From Hortaea werneckii (taxonomy: Eukaryota; Ascomycota; Dothideomycetes; Mycosphaerellales; Teratosphaeriaceae), in assembly GCA_037044905.1 (NCBI GenBank), contig JBAOKB010000118.1, positions 620,001 through 684,000 on the forward strand: a stretch of 64,000 bases of DNA, read 5' to 3'. Under the pieces are notes generated by a model. The model saw only the letters and a list, made by a program, of their open reading frames with translations, was not told where the DNA came from and searched no databases. Shown here in pieces: positions 32,420 to 44,159 of the stretch; position 1 is the first letter of the stretch; each line of letters opens with the position of its first letter. A program made the translations under genes and the position numbers.

Positions 32420-33473
32420 ATGCCGCTGCAATTATTACCCGCATCTGCCCAAGCATTTGCGCCTCGGTCCGCCCCAACTATCGTCCTGAACACCAAGGTT
32501 GAGCCCTGGTTGACCCAGACGCTGAAGCGGATCAACAAGATCAAGCGCCCTCTCAACAGTGTTCCACAACACTTCCGATGTCTCACGGAAACCCTTGGCG
32601 GCCCTTCCGCCATCTGGCAGCTTGCATCGCTTATGCTTCCCAAGGCTCCGAAGCCGAGCTGCGCAAGGATTCCAACCCGTTGATCGAGGGCCTCTTCAAC
32701 TTCCAGCTCATCCACATTGAGGCTTACGTCGTGCATGTCGACATGGTATCGCAGTACGAGGTCGCCTTCAAGCTTACCCCGGAGACGATTGATTCCCTGA
32801 TCGACTACCATCGGGATATCTACTCGGTCGATGCGTCATCCAGCACATGGAGCTGGCCCGAGAAGGAAGCCCAGGTTAAGAAGATGCAGGAGGAGTTTGT
32901 CCAAGCAGTCAACAAGTTCGTCTTCCGTACCGGTGTTCGTGCCCTGGAGGGTCTCGAGGAGGATGGTGCCGGCGAGCTTCTCGACGGCCGCTCAGAAGAT
33001 GTGAAGAGCTCATCATGAACCTTTTTCAGCCTCTTCTGCCACCGCCGCCGAGAATAGTCGATGTTTTCCACCCTGCCCCGCTACTTCCTAGCAACAACGT
33101 CGCTGGAGGTTGGTGGGCACCGACCCAAGAGCTCACGCCAGTCCAACCGACGCCGATGGATCAATGGAAGGTCTTGCCCTCAACGCCATCGCCGACGACC
33201 ACTTCCTGCAGCGACGGTCAGACCAACCCTTTTTGGCAAGATCCTAGTCACATGAACTCTGTGCAGTTGCCTTCACCCACGCCGTCCTTCAGCCAACCTT
33301 TCACCTCGGCCCCGACGAACAGCTACAGCTCGCCGGAATGTTTCGCTCCGATTCCTTCCTTCCCGAGTATGCTGCCAACAAACTGCGGCACGGACCTGGG
33401 CATGGGTGGCTTCAACGACTTCGGTTGGGGTCAGAGCAATAACTTTGCTCCTCAGTACGCCACCCCAGTCTAA
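32420..33473 (+). CDS. Unknown protein; model uncertain (intron or frameshifts)
   Basis: Three good coding segments in different frames. ATG at 32420 (GCCATGC context) opens MPLQLLPASAQAFAPRSAPT... A second frame is clearly coding from about 32635 to 33015 (CIAYASQGSEAELRKD... then a helical region rich in His, Tyr, Val and Asp). A third frame from 33015 to 33473 is a Pro/Ser/Thr/Asn-rich tail ending in APQYATPV. The first two join in frame if a 62-nt GTGTTC...GGCAG intron (about 32560-32630) is removed. The second and third need one missing base near 33010, where the stop TGA and an ATG overlap as ATGA. Given the indels in neighbouring genes I favour one gene of about 330 codons. No domain recognised; the tail looks disordered. 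Confidence 0.5.
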
Positions 33474-35775
33474 GTGCGCCGAACCGGGACAAAGGCGCTC
33501 GAGGCTTGTCCAGCCCACAGATCCACGACGGACTTCCTACCCTCCATGTCGTCTTGGCCAACAGACATGACTATCATCGAGAGCTCTCCTCCTACTCTAC
33601 TCCGGGCCCCATCCTGATGCGCACAGGCGGCCTTCCTTCTCCCCGGACACGCGACCACGACTATGAACACTCCAAACCACCTTTTGCGATGCGATGCAAA
33701 AATGATACCCCCTATGTTGATCATCCTCACCAACGACAACCACTACCTCAAATCAACATTCAAAGCATACGGACGGCGTTTCTTTTTCCTCTTTCCTCCT
33801 GACGAGCGTTTCAGCCTCCTTTTTCTTGGGATCAGCGATGCATCTGGACTACGCGCATTTTTCGGGAAAGGGAATTTTTATGGGCGGCACGCAACTGCAA
33901 AAAGACGGGAAACACCATTTTCAAGGACCTCGCGGTCAAAAACCCACATACATATTGTTTTTCCACGGGGCTGGCCTTCGTGCTTGTTTTGCTTTCTTTA
34001 TCGCGGCAGGGCAAGGGGGAGGGACATGAAACTGGTTTTCATGTTTTTTTTTCCCCCTTTCCCGCTTTTTATTTCTTGGGTCTTATTAGCTCTCCCCGGC
34101 CATACTGGTTATGCCCGGGTTTTTTCTGGCTTTACAACGGGAAGCGACACACTCCTCCCCTTTCTTCTTATCTCTTCGACGGACAATTCGAAACCTTGCG
34201 GAACCCCGAACCGAACCGAACGAGAGATCGGAAGAACCTGGAAGGTACCTCCCCTTTTCCTCCCCTCTCAGCTCCCAAGGATCCTCCTCTGGTGAGAAAG
34301 GAAAGTGCTCCATACACTCCGGTCCCTCCATTCCTCTCTCCCTCTGCTAGTCAGGGAGGGGGTAGTGGGACAGCGGATATGGCTACCTTATCCCTTTTCT
34401 CCCTCCGAAGCGGAGAAATGGATGCTGAGAGTGGAGGTGGGGGGTAGTGATGAGGGTTTTTTTCTTCAATCTCTCGTTTCCCAAGGGGACAATGACTCGG
34501 ATCTTGACTTTTTCTCTTTCTCTCTCCTGACGACGAAAACTGGTTTTTTGTGTTTCGGAGATGGAGGGGGGGGGTTGGGCTGGCTTGGGTTGTCCGTTCC
34601 TGCGAAACCCCGGTTTCTGCATCTGGTTCGTGAGGAGGAAATGAAGAGGAGGAAGTGGTCTTCCACATGAGCGCGCAAGTCAAGAGGGCTGGTCTTCCCT
34701 TACATCTTGCGCGCTCGACTTAATCTTTTGACAAAATCTTCTTCATCTTACCCACGGTTCTGGGATTTGGCGCTTGTCTGGAACGGGCGCTTTTCTTCCA
34801 TGGATCTCCACACACTCCTAATCACGACAAAAACCCGACGATCCCTTCACGACGATTCACGACGTACCGACTACGAGAACGCCGATGATGACCATTTGAA
34901 AGAAAGAAATCAAGAACGCCAAAGATTTTTCCCGACCCTGGGATCTATTCCTCCCTCGTCCGAAGGGTCTCAAGGAGTCATTCCATCTGGTATGGAGACA
35001 AACTACCTTGAAACGAGGCGAGAGCGAGATGTTTTCCACCAAATCCATTTTCGACAAAGAAAAAGAGGGGGAAAAAGCTTGTTTCCGAACGCTAGTCGGG
35101 AGGAGGTAGACCTGCTTTTTTCCCTCTTCTCTTCTTTTGAGAAAGGATTCTATGGGGAAGAAAGGGGTTTCTTTTCTGGAAATGGGGAAGTTGGCTGGAA
35201 CTGGAAATCGCTTGGGTGTCGTCGTGAACGGGAATTTTCTCAGGATCATAGGAATGGCTGGGACTGGAAACGATGGGAGGGATCGGGGTTGGGGGAGGGG
35301 TGGCCTTGATTGGTTTTTTCACACCCTCCCTCCCTGCTTTCTTCTCTTCCTTTCCTCCTACGTCGGGACATGGGAAAGAACGTGGGATTTTGTCAAACAT
35401 AAGAAAAAGAAAAAGAAAATGTTTTCTCTAGTGGCCATCCTGCTAGAGCTCCTTTCGGCACAGGAACTGGTTTTCTTGTGTTCGTGTGGGAGGGGAGGCC
35501 GACAGATGAGAGCGCTTGATGCGTTTTTCTCATCTGGAGACTTCTTCCCGAATGGATGTTGAATAGTTTTTTGAGAATCAAGAAATTTTCTTTAACTTAT
35601 TTGCTTTTCTCCCCCAGGGAAGGAATGGGTCGGGATGTCTACAACTTGGTCTTTCGTGACAGATCCGCGTAGTGCATTTACTCTTGGCTCTCTTCTTCAC
35701 TCATGTCTTCATAGTGCTTTTTATCTGGTTCTAACCATAATGCTGTTCCTGAAAGGATGGTTTGATCAGGCTCCC
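33474..35775. other. Intergenic between convergent genes, no gene seen
   Basis: 2.3 kb between the ends of the unknown plus-strand gene and the minus-strand GH31 gene. Many overlapping medium ORFs exist on both strands, but none shows a domain, a good start or amino-acid use like a real protein; they reflect C/T- and G-rich low-complexity DNA. Includes an A/G-rich run (35400-35420). It may be largely 3' UTR. Confidence 0.55.
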
Positions 35776-38700
35776 CTAATTCCACATCTTCATCTCCATA
35801 TCGCCCTCCCATGCTCCATAGCCGGTGAATTGTTCGAAGCCAGTCATGCGTAGCACGCCTTGCTCGTGCTTCATCCCCACACGACCCGTCTCGCACTCCT
35901 GGCCGTGAATTTTCATCGACATGTGCTTTGGCATCTCGTGCATGCCGGCTATGGTCACGTTGGCGAGCGGTGGGGCTACATGGTATGATCCCTTGACGCT
36001 GGCGTACAGGCATCCGTCCTTGTACGTGAACTATTCGCAGCCGTTAGTTAGCAAGGACGCTGGGAAATTCAGGGGTTCTTTTCGTATAACTCACCTCAAC
36101 CATCTTCGTAGCCTCCTGCACCAAACTCTCCCCGTCGTCGAGATGAAGACTCCCGCTCGCGCAGCCGTTGACATCCGGCGCTACGACGATACTATAGGGA
36201 TTCTGCTTCGTCTCCGTGGTAGTATACCCAGGCTCCTGAAGAGCCAGGATCGATCCGCCACGCACATGCACATTGATATGCTCGAGCGGCGCACTCATAG
36301 TAACGTTCTCACCCGGCTGCGCTTCGACGGCTTCAAGTGTATACCAATCGTACCAATTCTCGCCCTGACCAATCCCGGGAACACTCCGCGGACAGTCTCG
36401 ACGTTGGGCTCCAACACCGGCGTCACGAGGATCGACGGCCCCAGCATGAACTGCGAGTACGTCCCCGCCAGACTCTGTTCCTCAGGGAACTCCCAATTCA
36501 GCGCCCGCATCACCGTGGCGCCCTCCGTATGCGCATAGTAAACAGCGTGTACATGTACGTCAGCAGACTATACCTGACGCCCATGGCGCGACGCGAGGCT
36601 TCCGCCACACTGCTCCAGATGTACGGCTCCTGCGACAGCGTGCTCTTGACGTTGTGGTTGCGGTAGAAGGGGAAGAAGGCGCCCAGTTCCATCCACCGCG
36701 CGCAGAGCTGGAAGTCGGCGTTCCCTGCGAACCCGCATACGTCCGGGCCGAACATGGGAATCCCGGACATCATGAACGTCAGCGCTTGCGAGATCGAGAG
36801 GAACATGCTGCCCCAGGTCGAGGTGTTGTCGCCGCCCCAGTGCGCGGTCGTGCGGCCTGAGCCGGCGAAGACGGAGCGGCCGACGGTGAAGGGCCGCTTG
36901 CCGGGGAAGATGTCCAGGAGGGCATGGTAAGTGGCGTTGCTGATTTGGAGGCCGAAGAGGTTGTGCATGGCATATTCGGTTGTGTTGGAGGCATCGTTGT
37001 GGGTGGCGTTGGGTGCGACCGTGCCCTTGAGGAGCGAATGACCGGCTTGGACGCTATTGAGGACGTAGGGAGGGAAGCTGAGATGTCTTACGCCGGGCGT
37101 TGGTTCCGTCCGTCCTCTCGACGTGGTTGTGACGGGAGGCAGAACCGGGTTGGCACTCAGTGCGCTGGCCTGGCTAGCGCTGGCTGAACTTGCAGATGCA
37201 GCTGCTGTAGCGTTTGTGACGTTGAAGCCATCTGGATATCGGTAGTCCTCATGTAACGGGCCGCCGGGCAGGATGAATGGCGGGTGCACGGGATTCTCAT
37301 CTAGACGGCCGTTACCGCAGCTCCCTACACAGAAGCTGGACGGCTCCGACAGATCTATCCAGACGCCGTCGAAAGGCGTGATGTTGTGCCAACGTGCAAG
37401 CTCGGAAGACCACCAGGACTGGGAGGAGGGGATGAGCCAGTCGGCCCAGACTGAGAAACCTGGCCAGTTGGCGCCAAAGTAGAAGTCTGCAGTGTCCACA
37501 TTAGCCGCATGGTCTTGAATGATGACGTCTCATAGTTTGTACTTACCACCGGTGGTTGGGTCTCGGATGAAAGTGCCTAGTTCTGCGCCGCGAGAGTAAG
37601 GGATCATATGCATCGGAAGCGTTTTGCGGGTTCGGAGCGTAGATGTTCGAATCGACGATAGGGACGTAGTGTTGGTTATCGGCGTGCAGACCAGCAAGGA
37701 AGTCCTGAATCTCCGGGACAGGATAGGTCACCTCGTTGTTGGTGAAGTCACGGTACAGGTAGTAGATGTCCAAGTCGGACCAGCTATAGTAAGGCGTCAG
37801 CTTATCGTATTCGTCTCGACGACAGTCTCGTGCCTGGGTCTCTCTCTTTCAGTAGCATAAGCGAAGGGTCTTAACTTACAAACACTCGAGCGGGATGTCG
37901 AATTCTCTGAAAGTGTCCACGACCTCCTGGACAACGGAGACATTCTCATATCCCCATCTGGCTTGGTGGTATCCAAACGTCCAATACTGCTGCATAGCCG
38001 GCGCGCCCACACAGCCGTTGGTGAACTGCTTAATGGTGGTCAACGCACTCGACTTTCCGCTCTCGTCTCCTTCTTCTTGTCCACTAAGGAAGTAGAGATC
38101 GAAGCTCCCGCCGATAGTGCGGTAGGTGATCGATTGGTTCCTCAGCAGCCATTCCTGTCCGTGGGCGTTCCGGGCATAGACACCATGTGCGGTGATGGGC
38201 TCGCCTTCTCCGTGATACCGAGTCTCCTGGTACCAAGGGATCATGCTATAAACATTGCCGTCGACGGTGTTGCCGGCGTCGACAGCGTAGAAGGTCTGTG
38301 TGTGGTTGTTGCCGAGACGCCAGTCGTGGATGTTCTCCGCTAGGCCGTAGACGTTGTAGTCGTCGACCATGTTCGTCTTGAGCTCGATGAACTGGTCTTC
38401 GAATACGATGACGTGGCCGTAGGTGGAGAAGAGCTCCTCGTCAGTGCTGGTCCTTGTGATCTTGAACTGGAAAGAAGGTGAATTGCTCCAGGTGAACTTC
38501 AAGTCGCTGTTCTCCATGGTGGTCTCGCCGTCGGCCTCCGGCTGCATTACGAGATCCGGTGAGAGCATGTAGGTCGTGTAGTTCGAGTCCGAGATATAGC
38601 GAGGGTGGATCTTGACATTCAGGCGGTGTTTGGTCTGATATTGCACCTCCAGAGGTCAAAGCAGCGATGTCGTTTCCAAAAGCCTGGCAGTTGGGCCCAG

Positions 38701-38979
38701 CGATGTTGAGGTCCGCACTAAAGCCATTGGACTTCTCCTCCACGTTAGACGCCTTGTAGCCAGGACATTGCTGCGGGTCTGGCGCGAGTCATCATAGATA
38801 GTGGGTGTCAAGCTGGGCGCAGCAGCGATTTGAGGATCCAATGTAGGTAGCACTCGCTCGGTGCTGGTTTGTGCTGTATGTCGATTAGCCTGAATCCATC
38901 AAAGGACAAAAACGAAGTCTTTACCTGATACCAGAGCACCCAAGGCTCCTAGGGCCCACGCAGCTCTAGCGAGGACCAT
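35776..38979 (-). CDS. Secreted alpha-glucosidase, GH31, with frameshifts
   Basis: Hydrolyses alpha-1,4-glucosidic bonds of maltose and starch oligosaccharides outside the cell. ATG at 38979 begins a signal peptide (MVLARAAWALGALGALVS). Then come the N-terminal APSLTPTIYDD and QQCPGYKASNV signatures of fungal alpha-glucosidases, the WIDLSEPSSF nucleophile motif (about 37350), HWGGDN after FAGSGR (about 36840), FFPFYRNHN, and a C-terminal beta domain ending MEMKMWN. Four introns are supported: 38874-38924, 37784-37879, 37487-37546 and 36031-36094. Five single-base frame breaks interrupt it: near 38785 (base missing), 38653 (extra), 37598 (extra), 36541 (missing in a T run) and 36377 (missing in a C run, coding strand). 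Corrected length is about that of the family. No C-to-T bias, so not RIP. Either assembly indels or a recent pseudogene. Confidence 0.88.
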
Positions 38980-40341
38980 CTTGTCTTCCTGAACGATAGA
39001 GTAGAGATCAAAGAGTGAAAGCGAGGACCTTCCTACCTATGGCTTCTCTTTATACTTCTCCCTTCAACGCCAACAGCTTACTTCTGCCCCTCCGTCATGA
39101 GGATCGGAGAAAGCGGACAATGTTTATTATGATGATGATGCATCCAAAGTTACCATTTTGCGGAGCTCCATGCAGCATCCAAGACGAACTATGCGCATGT
39201 CACTCTAGTAGCATTCGGGCCTACCTGGTCTTAGCCATGCGAGCGTGTGGATTGACGGGGTTTGCAACCTTTTTGCATTGTGGAGATCTGCAGGAAACCC
39301 CACGAGGTTTGTGGGGAATCGGGGTTGCTTTCGGCGGAGATGGGCTCCTAGCTGGAGTTTATTCTCATGGCTCCAATCATCCGCCGTTCCGGTTATGTAG
39401 TGTCATCTCCATTTTCATGAGGTGAAATTCGATCGCGTCAGTGTCAATCTGGACACCAAGTCCCATTGTGAGTGCAAAGTTGATGTCGGAGAGCGACAGC
39501 GTCACAGGTATCAACGCTTCAACTACTTGGACCAGAAACCCCACATAGTATCCTTGACATATCGTCTATACACATATTCACATCGTCTACCTTACCGCTC
39601 GTATAAGCAAAGAGATCTAAAGGAACTAAAATTCAACCCCGCTGGCCTGCCGCCAAGCGAGATCGCAATGCAGTGGCAGATCTATGCATTATTCCCGCCG
39701 ACATACGTCCGTACAAGTAAATTTGGGACCTCCAGCCTCGACTTCCCTAAACTCCCACGTGATTGGAATAGTGTGAGCCTAAATATGCTTCCCCAGCCTT
39801 CTTCCCGAGACTCAGTCGAGAAATGGTAAGGGTTAGAAGAAAAGGGGAAAAACTAGAAATAAAAGACAGAGCCTCGATTGCAAACCAGCGTCTCACCAGG
39901 ACTAGCCACCCAGCTCCCTTGTCCGCTCCCTGCGCATCGTCTGTCCTGACAGCAGCAGTAGTGGTAGCCAGTAGCATGCCACCGCCCGCTATTCCTCCGG
40001 AATCGGCAGCGCGCTAGTAGTCGACGGCATCGTCCGGCTCGGGAGAGACTGTTCTTTACTGGGGAGCTTAAGGTCGCTGACGGTCAGGGAAGAACGACGG
40101 AGTTGCTCGAGTTGGACTTCGGGGTTCTAATGCGGAATCGCGAAGGTTAGCGGGGTTTTTTCAAGTTAAGGCTGAGGTGGGGGGAGTGAGATGTCTTGTT
40201 TGTAGGTAAGTAGGGGGGTGGTGGGGGCAGAAGGGGCCAGGGGGTGGTGGGGTTTGGAGGGGATAGGGATCGCTTGGACGAGATCGCTCGGGAGAAAGGA
40301 GCAGAGGCAGGAAGATCACGGCAGCAACCGAACATCATAGC
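38980..40341. other. Intergenic, GH31 promoter region
   Basis: 1.4 kb between the GH31 start and the glycogenin end, both on the minus strand. No supported gene; short ORFs lack recognisable content. A short ATG/ATC microsatellite lies at 39128-39142. Confidence 0.55.
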
Positions 40342-42369
40342 CTATTTTTCGGACGGAGAGAGCCCCTCAACAGCCAAACCCATCGTGTTGTCCTTGAGCA
40401 GAGGAAGTAGTATCCGCCAGAAGCCCCGTCCAGATCACAAACCCACACGCAGGACAACGCAAAACTCGGGAAAGAGGACTCACCCATTCACTCTGCTCCG
40501 GCACGCCCTCCGCCGACGGCATCTCCGCCTCATCGCGATCATCGCCCCAGAACGTCGGCTGTTTCCTGCGCGGCGCCGGCGTGACAGGCAAGGAAGGCCG
40601 TTCGGCCGCGGTGGGGAAATCCGTCAGACGGAGGGAAGACTCGCGCCGGTTCTTGACCGCGTCGATGAGATCGGCAGGTTCGGGCTCGTTGGTTGGGGAC
40701 AGGATGTGCGTGTCCGTGTTGTCGATGTCGATGGAGGAGGGGTGGCGTTTGTGTCCGCCGCGTGGTGTTGGTTGGCCGGTGGGGGATGTGACGGCGCTGT
40801 TTGAGGGTGAGGGCTTGGGGCTGCGTTGTGAGGCTGTTAGAGCGCGGACGTAGTCCTCGATCCCGCTTACGTCGTCCCAGGCGTTTTTGTTGATGGTGCC
40901 GAAGCCGCCCCAGGGGTTGTCGCTGGTGATTTTGATTGTGGTGTTTTTGGCTCGATGGGGTCGTCTTTGGCGCTGACTTCGAACTCGTCTGCTCCGGCAA
41001 ATCCCATATCGTCCTCTGCTGATGTCGGGGTGGTAGTGGCTCGTCTTCGGCGAATTTCCTGGCGGGCTGCGGCCGATCTCGTTGCTCCCATGGGAAGATG
41101 GGTGGAGGGGCGGCCTCTTTCCGTGGCTTTTCCTTTGGGACTTCGTACCACATGTCCCTCGGTGGTTCTGGATACTGCGCGGGTGGCTTGAATAGGTCTC
41201 TGCTGCTGCTGAATTCGTAGGATGTGGAAGGGAAGTTACTGGCCTCCGGCTTCGAGGTCGCTGGAGGAGCAGCTCGGGTTGCATCCCATTCCATGCTGGG
41301 CGCTGAGAACTTCCTCTGCTGTGCTGTAGATTCCGGCCGCACGAGCCCCTGGTCGACGGCTTCAGCGGCGTCTGTAGGCTCGGTCATTGGAAGCTCGGTA
41401 GTACCAAGTGGTGCCTCAGGAGGTGGTGCTGGACCGGTTGAACCGATCGGGTAGCCTGTAGCATAATAGTTGGAAGTTGCGTTGCTCCTGTGTTGGTCTT
41501 CGATGGCCGCTGCAACAGGGTGGCGCCGGCCTGTTGCCGCATACTCATGCGTGGGCACGTGGAAATGTTTATCGTAAACTGCCCACCACCTCCCAAGGAG
41601 TTCCTGGTACCCACCCGCGACACCTTCGGCACTTCTCCCCTTCTGCCAGGGCTTGTGTGACCCGATAAAGTGTACCAAGTTGACTTTGCTTTTGAAGTAT
41701 CGATACGCGGGCTCGTACTGGTAGCTTCCGCTTGGGGTGCAGTTGTATGTGAAGCTCAGCCTCTTCCAAGGGCGATGTTCGAAGTACTGGTTCAGCAGTC
41801 CTTGATCTGCTCCGTCAAAGCTGTCCCCCGCTAATGCCATGGTACGAAGGCCCCAGTATTCACCCTCGTCTGGCTTGAGAACCATGACACCAGTATTGAA
41901 TATATCAGGCCAGCCAATATCAGGTGCAGCTGCGAAGCTTTCCGGGCCTTCGAACAGCTCATCCGGTGCCCTTAGCGCTACCACATCGCTGTCCAAATAC
42001 ACCACTTTCCGGAACTGCGTCAGTCGCCACAGATTTATCTTGCTGAAGGTGTAGAGCAAGTCGGGGCGGTTCATAAGGTATAAATTCGCGGGGTGTGGGT
42101 TGCCGATTCGATCAATGGGGATCACGTAGTCGTAGAGGGATTGTAGTTCTCGGATGGTGCTCATGGAGAGCGTGTCGCCTGTAGCAAGACAGGCGAGCTT
42201 CTTCTTGGTGCCAGCGTCTCGCAGAGAGTGGGCGAGGACAGCTGCACCGGGGAGGTAGGAATCGGACATGACCAGCTGCGATCATGTTAGCAGAGTGGGA
42301 CGGCGGGTGATTGATCGTTGGGTAGGACCGACAGTGCAGTAGACATCCTCGGGCTCCGTTCGCCGCCAT
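40342..42369 (-). CDS. Glycogenin (GT8 self-glucosylating primer of glycogen), with frameshifts
   Basis: Adds the first glucose units to its own tyrosine and so primes glycogen synthesis in the cytosol. GT8 signatures: VYCT then LVMSDSYLPGAAVLAHSLRD, VVYLDSDVVALR (the DxD metal-binding motif), FNTGVMVLKP, DQGLLNQYF and HFIGSHKPW. The C-terminal tail is long and disordered, with NPWGGFGTINKNAWDDV, the conserved glycogen-synthase-binding-type end of fungal glycogenins. Introns: 42276-42332 (57 nt, GCTAAC branch) and 40393-40483 (91 nt, GTGAGT). The last exon then reads DNTMGLAVEGLSPSEK and stops at 40342. Frame breaks: 42351-42353 (extra base in a C run, coding strand), 41027-41030 (missing in a C run), 40944-40948 (missing in an A run). 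ATG at 42369 gives MAANGAEDVYCT once the first is corrected. Confidence 0.88.
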
Positions 42370-44159
42370 ACTGACGGAAGTGTACTTTGGGGTTCGCTCA
42401 GGGTTCTGCCTGTTGCCGTTACTGTGCCTCGCAAAGCAGTCGGCGTCTTGTCTCGGATGCTGGAAGCTCTGCTTGCAAGGTGTGTTGGGAGCTGTAGCAA
42501 CGGGTCGTAAACATATGCAATGGGCGTCGGAGTTGCAATGGATTACAGGTGACGGACAGGTCGAAACAGTGTTTATGTACAAGGATAACCAGAAGGCGTC
42601 TGTGTGTAGAAGGACACGACGGTTGAGCCAGGTCCCAGCAGCAGAAGCGCTTCCACGTCCCACAGTCCCACCAAGAAGTTCGCCTGTTGCTAGCTCGCGC
42701 ATTGGCCAAATGACAGCATCCTCCACGTGCCATCATTCTCCGCACCCTCTCCACACCCCATTGCAGACGATGCCGGCTGATCGACGGCATCATGTGAACG
42801 TCTTCTCTCCAATCCACTCGCCTCTTTTTCCGCTCATCGGTATTGTTGGTCGCTGGGATGCGTGATACTCGGTTCATCCATGGCAGGGGTCGCACTGCAC
42901 ATATTGCAACGGTCATGAATGTTCTGGGGTGTGAAATTACACAACGTTCGTCCAAATGGTCCCCGTAATATGGATACTCGTTTATCAATCATATAGGGGA
43001 GCATCTCGAACGGCCTGTGAATGTCTAGAGATGCTTGCCCTGATCCAAGCACAAGACTCCCGCAGGTAGGAATCCTGTTCCACGTCGCAGGTCCCTGTTC
43101 CTGAAACCCTGCGTAACCCTAGGCAACCCTGAGCAACCCTAATCCCAGGCACATTGCCTGGCCTGCTTCTCTCGGACGCACGCTCCTCTTCATAGACATC
43201 CCAGGGCATCTTCTCATTCTGCTCTGCTCGTATTATATCAATATCTGTCCGTCGGCTATTTGGGTTCATTGGCGAAAAAACTGTCGCATACACAGCGCTC
43301 CCCTCTTCCCCTAGCTTTGGTAATCTTGGGGTGGAAAGCCAGAGAAGTCTCCCACATTTGTCCACCACTGCACCGCACCATAAGATGCATCTGAACCCGA
43401 TCGCAATTTGGGCGAGGACGCAAATGCAAAGCGAACCACCCAAGATTATTACTCACTCGCGACACATAGCCAGTACCAGTCATCGACACGTAATGGATTG
43501 CAGTGAGCATGGCGTTGGCAAGATGTCGTGCTAGTAAACGTACAGCCTTTGAGAACGGCGTACAAGATTCTTGGGAAGTGACAAAATCGTCTATCCTCTC
43601 ATCAATACATACATGCATGTATGCATCTTCAATGTGCTGCAGACCAACAGGGACAGACAGCTTGGTGGGGAGCATATAGTTTCGAACACATTCTCATGAA
43701 CTCTGTTCTCCCCTCTGCGCCACTGTATTGCACATCCGGTGCAGCAATCGCTCTTCGATAGCGATGAGACACAGTCAATCCTTGCGACCCTCGTACCCGG
43801 GAAGTCAGACTGTAGGTGCTGTAGGTGGCTTGGACCATGGGTGGCGAGGTGCTCGGACCGGGACAGCTCAGGGCATCTCAAGCTCGGCTTTCTCCGTCGC
43901 GACCCTGAAGAGGCTCTGGCTACCTTCTCCCTCCCCTTCTCCCCTCCTCCTGCTCACACAGTGCTATAACGTAGCACAACCAACCAAGTTTTTTTTTTTT
44001 TTTTTGCGCGAGAAAGAACCACCAACCAACATGACTTTCTCCGCAATGACCAACCTCGGGATGCGGCTCGCGTCGTGCTTTGCCTAGCAGGCACGCGACG
44101 ATGACGAGTGGGCGCTCCCCACATACAGCAAAGAGGCATACCCTCAGGCCGGCCGCAAG
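42370..44159. other. Divergent intergenic region, glycogenin / EFR3
   Basis: 1.8 kb holding both promoters. Contains a 17-T tract (43989-44005) shortly upstream of EFR3 and three imperfect AACCCT-type decamers (43107-43140). Medium ORFs on the minus strand (42.4-43.9 kb) show no domain or convincing coding character. Confidence 0.55.
44031..44087 (+). promoter_or_regulatory. Possible upstream ORF (18 codons) of the EFR3 gene
   Basis: ATG at 44031 in good context (AACATGAC) opens an 18-codon ORF ending TAG at 44085-44087, 72 nt before the likely EFR3 start and in the same frame. It could repress translation of the main ORF. Alternatively it is the true start of the protein, interrupted by an indel. 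Confidence 0.35.

Noticed and set aside
33663..35581. Many overlapping ORFs of 60-210 codons on both strands
   Set aside because: Composition is driven by C/T- and G-rich low complexity. Several lack an ATG, and none shows a recognisable domain or splice structure.
35776..38979. GH31 frame breaks as RIP damage
   Set aside because: The changes are single-base gains and losses, with no CpA-to-TpA bias and no excess of TAG/TAA.
43100..43150. Three AACCCT-containing decamers, possible interstitial telomere repeat
   Set aside because: The repeat is 10-11 bp and imperfect, not a run of TTAGGG; too short to support telomeric origin.
42112..43881. Minus-strand ORFs between glycogenin and EFR3
   Set aside because: Cys/His/Arg-rich translations without domain or consistent coding frame. 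The part near 42282-42500 is only the other reading frame of glycogenin exon 1.
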